A stretch of 64,000 bases of DNA. Source: Gemmatimonadota bacterium. GTDB taxonomy: Bacteria; Gemmatimonadota; Gemmatimonadetes; Gemmatimonadales; Gemmatimonadaceae. Positions within the stretch are counted from its first letter, which is position 1; each line of letters begins with the position of its first letter. Positions 60,445 through 64,000 of this stretch are shown here, piece after piece. Below the pieces are notes generated by a model. It searched no databases. It had not been told where the DNA came from and saw nothing but the letters and a program-made list of their open reading frames with translations. A program made the position numbers and the translations under genes. The stretch spans positions 23,979 to 87,978 of the forward strand of contig JAHFCT010000003.1 in NCBI GenBank assembly GCA_023249375.1. Reading direction: 5' to 3'.

Positions 60445-63264
60445 ATGCACATCCGTCTCCGATCCGTCGTGTTTTCCGTCGTGCTGCTCGCCGGCGCCGC
60501 CGGCGCGCAGCAGCCGGCGCCCAGACTCAGCGATTCGCTGCCGGTGGACTCAGCCATCGTGCAGGGAATGCTTCCTAACGGCCTGCGCTATTTCGTGCGC
60601 CGGAACGACAAGCCGCAGAAGCGCGCCGAGCTGCGGCTCGTGGTGCGCGCCGGCTCGATTCTCGAAGACGAAGACCAGCGTGGCCTGGCGCACTACGTCG
60701 AGCATATGGCGTTTAACGGAACCAGGCGGTTCCCCAAGCAGGACATCGTCTCGTTCCTCGAGCGCAGCGGCATGCGTTTTGGCGCCGACCTCAATGCGTA
60801 CACGAGCTTTGAAGAGACCGTGTACATGCTGCAGATCCCCACCGACACGGCGGCGCTGTTGAATACCGCGCTCGACGTCCTGCAGGACTGGGCGTCGGCG
60901 GTGACGTTTGACAGCGTCGAGTTTGCGCGCGAGCGCGGCGTGGTAATTGAAGAGTGGCGCACGGGACGCGGTGCGGGCCAGCGCGTGAGCGAGCGGCAGT
61001 TCGCCGTGCAGTTCAAGGGCTCGCGCTACGCCGACCACTTCCCCATCGGTACGAAAGAGAGCCTGGATTCGGCGACGCTGGCATCGACGCGTCGGTTCTA
61101 CACGGACTGGTACCGCCCCGACCTCATGGCGGTCGTCGCCGTCGGTGACTTTGATCCCGCCGTGATCGAGCGCGCGATCCGCGAGCGGTTTGGCGCGCTC
61201 GCCAATCCCAAGTCGCCGCGTGCGCGCCTCGCCTACGACGCGCCGGATCACGCCGATACCCGCATCTCGACCACGGCCGACCGCGAGTTTCCGCAGAGCA
61301 TCGCGCAGGTGGAGTGGCTGCTGCCGCAGCGGCCGCGCGGCACGGTGGGCGCGTGGCGCACCTCGCTCGTGTCCGGCATCTACACCGCGCTGCTCACCCA
61401 GCGACTGGGCGAACTGTCGCAGCGCGAGAGCACCCCTTTTGCCTTTGCGTACACCGGGAGCGGCTCGCTGATTCCGACGCGCGAGGCCTTCACCGCCGCC
61501 GCGGTCGTCAAGGACGGTCGCTTCGCCGACGCGCTCGTGGCGACGCTGGCCGAACTGGAACGCGCCTCGCGCTTCGGCTTCACGTCCACCGAGTTTGAGC
61601 GGCAGAAGGCCAGTCTTGTGCGGTCGTTCGAGCGCGGTGTCTCCGAAGCGTCAAAGACGGACTCCAAAGTTCACGCCAATCAGCTCGTCAATCACGTGCT
61701 GCGGCAAGCGAACATCGCCAATCCCGGGCAGGTGCTCGCACTCGCCACCGCGCTGCTCCCCGGCGTCTCGCTCAGCGAGGTCAATCAGGCGGCCGCCGGC
61801 TGGATGCCCGAGGGCAACCGGACCATCTCGGTGGCGGCTCCTGCGCGTCCCGATGTCGTGCTGCCGAGCGATTCGGCGCTGCTCTCCGTCTTTGGGCGCG
61901 TGAAGGCGCAGACAATGGTGGCCTATGTGGATTCCACGGCCGACCAGCCGCTCGTGGCGCAGCCGCCGCGGCCCGGCAAGGTGGTGAAGACGAGCAGCAT
62001 TGCGGATCTCGGCATCACCGAGTGGACGCTGTCGAACGGCCTTCGCGTGCTGCTCAAGCCCACCGATTTCAAGAACGACCAGGTGCTGCTGAGCGGGCGG
62101 CGGCCGGGCGGATTTTCCCTCTTGAACGACGCCGATCACAACATCGCGACGCTCTCCGATTTCGTCCTCGGCGGCGCCGGTGAGTTCAGCGACAACCAGC
62201 TGCGGCGCATGCTCAACGGAAAGGTCGCCAGCGCGGCGGTCTCCGTGAATGAGAATGGCGAGACCGCCTACGGCACGGCCTCGCCGCGCGACTTGCCGAC
62301 GATGTTCGAACTGCTCTGGCTGAGCGCCACCGCGCCGCGGCTCGACACCGCGCTCTTTGCGGCGGGACGCTCGATGATGAAAGCCGCGATGCAGAACAGC
62401 CGGAACACGCCGGAGCAGGCGTTTGGCGACACGATCTCGGTGGTGATGGCCAACTACCATCCGCGCTTCCGCCTTTTCCAACCCGAACAGCTCGATTCGC
62501 TCGACGTGATGCGCGCCTATGCGCTGTACAAAGGCCGGTTCGCCACGTTCCGCGGCTTCACGTTCTATCTCGTCGGCAACTTCACGCTCGACGGCATTCG
62601 TCCGCTCGTCGAGCGGTACCTCGGCGCGCTGCCGACCGCGGGCACGACGGAATCGTTCGTTGATCGCGGCATCCGTCCGCCAAAGGGCGTGGTCAGCCGC
62701 ATCGTGCGCAAGGGCACGGATGCCAAGGCCGAATCGCGCATCGAGTTTCACGGTGACTTCGCCTACTCGTGGGAGAATCGGCTGGAGCTCGATGCGCTGC
62801 GCCAGCTCCTCGAGATGCGATTCCGTGAGGCGCTGCGCGAGGACAAGAGCGGGACATACGGCGTCGGCGTGAGCGCCAGCGGCAGCTGGATTCCGTACAA
62901 GCAGTACAGCGTCTCGTTCAACTTCGAGTCGGCGCCCGAGCGCGTCGAGGAATTGTCGGCGGCCGCCTTCGCCGTCATCGACTCGGTGAAGCGCACCGGG
63001 CCCACCGACGACGAGATGGCCAAGATCCGCGAGACGTTCCTTCGTTCGCACGAGACCGGCCTGCGCGAAAACTCGGCGTGGCTTGGCTGGATGAACGACC
63101 ACGATGAGGATGGACGCGACCAGCACGCCACCATCGAGTACCCGTCACTCGTGAAGAAGCTGACCGGCGCGCAGCTGCGCGATGCCGCGCGGCGCTACCT
63201 CGATATCACGCAGTACGCGCGCTTCACGCTGCTTCCAGAAGAGGCGCGCAAGCCGTCGCCGTAA
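60445..63264 (+). CDS. M16 family zinc peptidase
   Basis: A 939-residue two-half metallopeptidase (signal 1-21). The first half holds the inverted HxxEH motif HYVEH (H83, E86, H87) and the downstream Glu in YTSFEETVYM; the second half is the inactive partner domain. Members degrade peptides in the periplasm or outer membrane. The two ferredoxin-like genes on either side face the other way, so they are separate transcripts. The ATG at 60445 gives a normal signal peptide. Confidence 0.93.
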   Translation: MHIRLRSVVFSVVLLAGAAGAQQPAPRLSDSLPVDSAIVQGMLPNGLRYFVRRNDKPQKRAELRLVVRAGSILEDEDQRGLAHYVEHMAFNGTRRFPKQDIVSFLERSGMRFGADLNAYTSFEETVYMLQIPTDTAALLNTALDVLQDWASAVTFDSVEFARERGVVIEEWRTGRGAGQRVSERQFAVQFKGSRYADHFPIGTKESLDSATLASTRRFYTDWYRPDLMAVVAVGDFDPAVIERAIRERFGALANPKSPRARLAYDAPDHADTRISTTADREFPQSIAQVEWLLPQRPRGTVGAWRTSLVSGIYTALLTQRLGELSQRESTPFAFAYTGSGSLIPTREAFTAAAVVKDGRFADALVATLAELERASRFGFTSTEFERQKASLVRSFERGVSEASKTDSKVHANQLVNHVLRQANIANPGQVLALATALLPGVSLSEVNQAAAGWMPEGNRTISVAAPARPDVVLPSDSALLSVFGRVKAQTMVAYVDSTADQPLVAQPPRPGKVVKTSSIADLGITEWTLSNGLRVLLKPTDFKNDQVLLSGRRPGGFSLLNDADHNIATLSDFVLGGAGEFSDNQLRRMLNGKVASAAVSVNENGETAYGTASPRDLPTMFELLWLSATAPRLDTALFAAGRSMMKAAMQNSRNTPEQAFGDTISVVMANYHPRFRLFQPEQLDSLDVMRAYALYKGRFATFRGFTFYLVGNFTLDGIRPLVERYLGALPTAGTTESFVDRGIRPPKGVVSRIVRKGTDAKAESRIEFHGDFAYSWENRLELDALRQLLEMRFREALREDKSGTYGVGVSASGSWIPYKQYSVSFNFESAPERVEELSAAAFAVIDSVKRTGPTDDEMAKIRETFLRSHETGLRENSAWLGWMNDHDEDGRDQHATIEYPSLVKKLTGAQLRDAARRYLDITQYARFTLLPEEARKPSP

Positions 63265-63270
63265 CCGTCG

Positions 63271-63591
63271 CTACAGCGGAAGCTTGTTTTCCCCTGGCGG
63301 CGCGACGTAGCGCAGCGCCTCCACCGGCTGGCCACCCTGCAGATGTTCGCCGACGATTTGCGCCGCATCCGCCGGCTTCACCGCGTGATACCAGACGTCG
63401 TCAGGATAGACGACGACCATGGGTCCGTGCCCGCACTGCCCGAGGCACCCCGAGTGATTGACCCGCACGCGATCCTTGATGCCGGCCTCGACCACGGCGG
63501 CGCGAAGCGCGGTGAAGACATCCTTGGAATCCTGCGTTGGGCACGTCTTGCCCGACGTACAAACGAACACGTGATGCTGGTATTGTCCCAT
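63271..63591 (-). CDS. Thioredoxin-like [2Fe-2S] ferredoxin
   Basis: A 106-residue protein of the same family as the gene at 60008-60355. Cysteines are in VCTSGKTCPTQ and GCLGQCGHGPMVVVYPDDVWY. The opening MGQYQHHVFVCTSG and the PDDVWYHAVKPADA segment match thioredoxin-like ferredoxins. A TAGCTT box ends five bases before the ATG, suggesting a leaderless message. Likely a soluble electron carrier. Confidence 0.9.
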   Translation of the reverse strand: MGQYQHHVFVCTSGKTCPTQDSKDVFTALRAAVVEAGIKDRVRVNHSGCLGQCGHGPMVVVYPDDVWYHAVKPADAAQIVGEHLQGGQPVEALRYVAPPGENKLPL

Positions 63592-63596
63592 ACCCC

Positions 63597-63602
63597 AAGC
63601 TA
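63597..63602 (-). promoter_or_regulatory. TAGCTT -10-like box for the second ferredoxin
   Basis: TAGCTT on the minus strand ends five bases before the ATG at 63591. Confidence 0.45.
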
Positions 63603-63653
63603 GCAGAACGCGTCGAGCACGCGCGAGGCGATGCGGCGCCGCTCGAGGCTCGC

Positions 63654-63659
63654 TACTTT
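63654..63659 (+). promoter_or_regulatory. TACTTT -10-like box for the CsaA-like gene
   Basis: TACTTT ends six bases before the ATG at 63666. Confidence 0.45.
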
Positions 63660-63665
63660 CGGCGC

Positions 63666-63998
63666 ATGCCGACTCCCCAGGATTTCTTCGACATCGACAT
63701 TCGCGTGGGCACCGTGCTCAGCGCCGAGCCGTTTGCGCGCGCCGTCAAGCCGTCCATTCGGCTTGCGATCGACTTCGGCCCCGAGTTGGGGATCAAACAT
63801 TCGAGTGCGCAGCTCACCGTACACTACACGCCCGAGTCACTGGTCGGCCGTCAGGTGCTGGCCGTCACAAACATCGGCACGCGCAACATCGCCGGCTTCA
63901 CCAGCGAGGTGCTCGTGCTTGGCGCGATGCCGGCGGCGACTGAGGTGGTTCTGCTGAAGGTGGATCATCCGGTGGCGAACGGGGTGAGGATCGGATAG
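63666..63998 (+). CDS. CsaA-like tRNA-binding protein
   Basis: A 110-residue OB-fold protein of the EMAP/CsaA type. Marks are FDIDIRVGTVLSAEPF, the strand set LAIDFGPELGIKHSSAQL, and VLAVTNIGTRNIAGFTSEVL. CsaA acts as a secretion chaperone in some bacteria and the fold binds tRNA; which applies here is unknown. The ATG at 63666 follows a TACTTT box by six bases. It is a single-gene unit at the end of the window. Confidence 0.9.
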   Translation: MPTPQDFFDIDIRVGTVLSAEPFARAVKPSIRLAIDFGPELGIKHSSAQLTVHYTPESLVGRQVLAVTNIGTRNIAGFTSEVLVLGAMPAATEVVLLKVDHPVANGVRIG

Positions 63999-64000
63999 AC

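Overview
This window looks like chromosomal DNA from a high-GC, Gram-negative-type bacterium, most plausibly a member of the Gemmatimonadota. That placement is an inference from gene content and style: many secreted S9, M16 and M8-type peptidases, tandem Hanks-type kinases, lipoproteins with short lipoboxes, chained ATGA/GTGA overlaps, and many genes with a TANNTT box 5-9 bases before the start codon. I see no rRNA, tRNA, CRISPR array, insertion sequence or prophage. Gene density is high, and no stretch of clearly foreign composition was noticed by eye.

Layout. 1-1.6 kb: a Rieske protein with two small membrane proteins, one carrying a four-histidine pattern suggestive of a di-heme b-type cytochrome. 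1.8-6 kb: ABC-F ATPase, a small unknown protein, a methyltransferase and a TolB-like propeller. 6-8.3 kb: fumarylacetoacetase coupled to an unknown protein. 8.3-17.2 kb: S9 peptidase, cupin, TerC, mutarotase-like protein, IspH, SthA-type transhydrogenase, thioesterase, YjjX NTPase and a CGNR regulator. 17.2-25.2 kb: large DEAH helicase, 6-phosphofructokinase, a selenoprotein of the SelW/Rdx family read through an in-frame TGA, a lone pseudopilin, a DEAD-box helicase and an alpha/beta hydrolase. 25.2-34.2 kb: unknown helical protein, hydrolase, two paralogous Ser/Thr kinases and Lon. 34.3-39.4 kb: envelope group (lipoprotein, leishmanolysin-like protease, CHASE3-GAF sensor, class A PBP). 39.5-43.3 kb: NAD synthetase, small membrane and lipoproteins, HNH endonuclease.

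43.6-49.7 kb is a compact chemosensory operon, cheA-cheW-cheR-cheD-cheY-cheX-cheB, with no receptor gene and no flagellar gene in view. It holds kinase, adaptor, both adaptation enzymes, the deamidase and a CheX-type phosphatase. The CheA carries an MshEN-like segment where a P2 domain would usually lie. 49.8-64 kb: two exported hydrolases, a stand-alone NFACT-R protein, a fused E1 alpha/beta ketoacid dehydrogenase, three tandem related secreted proteins, a YtcJ-type amidohydrolase, an M16 peptidase flanked by two thioredoxin-like [2Fe-2S] ferredoxins, and a CsaA-like tRNA-binding protein.

The most notable item is the SelW-like gene at 21675-21905. It has a CxxU motif, a Shine-Dalgarno sequence, a promoter-like box and a hairpin immediately after the TGA that fits a bacterial SECIS element. 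A conventional gene caller would miss it. Family names rest on motif recognition by eye; no database search was run.
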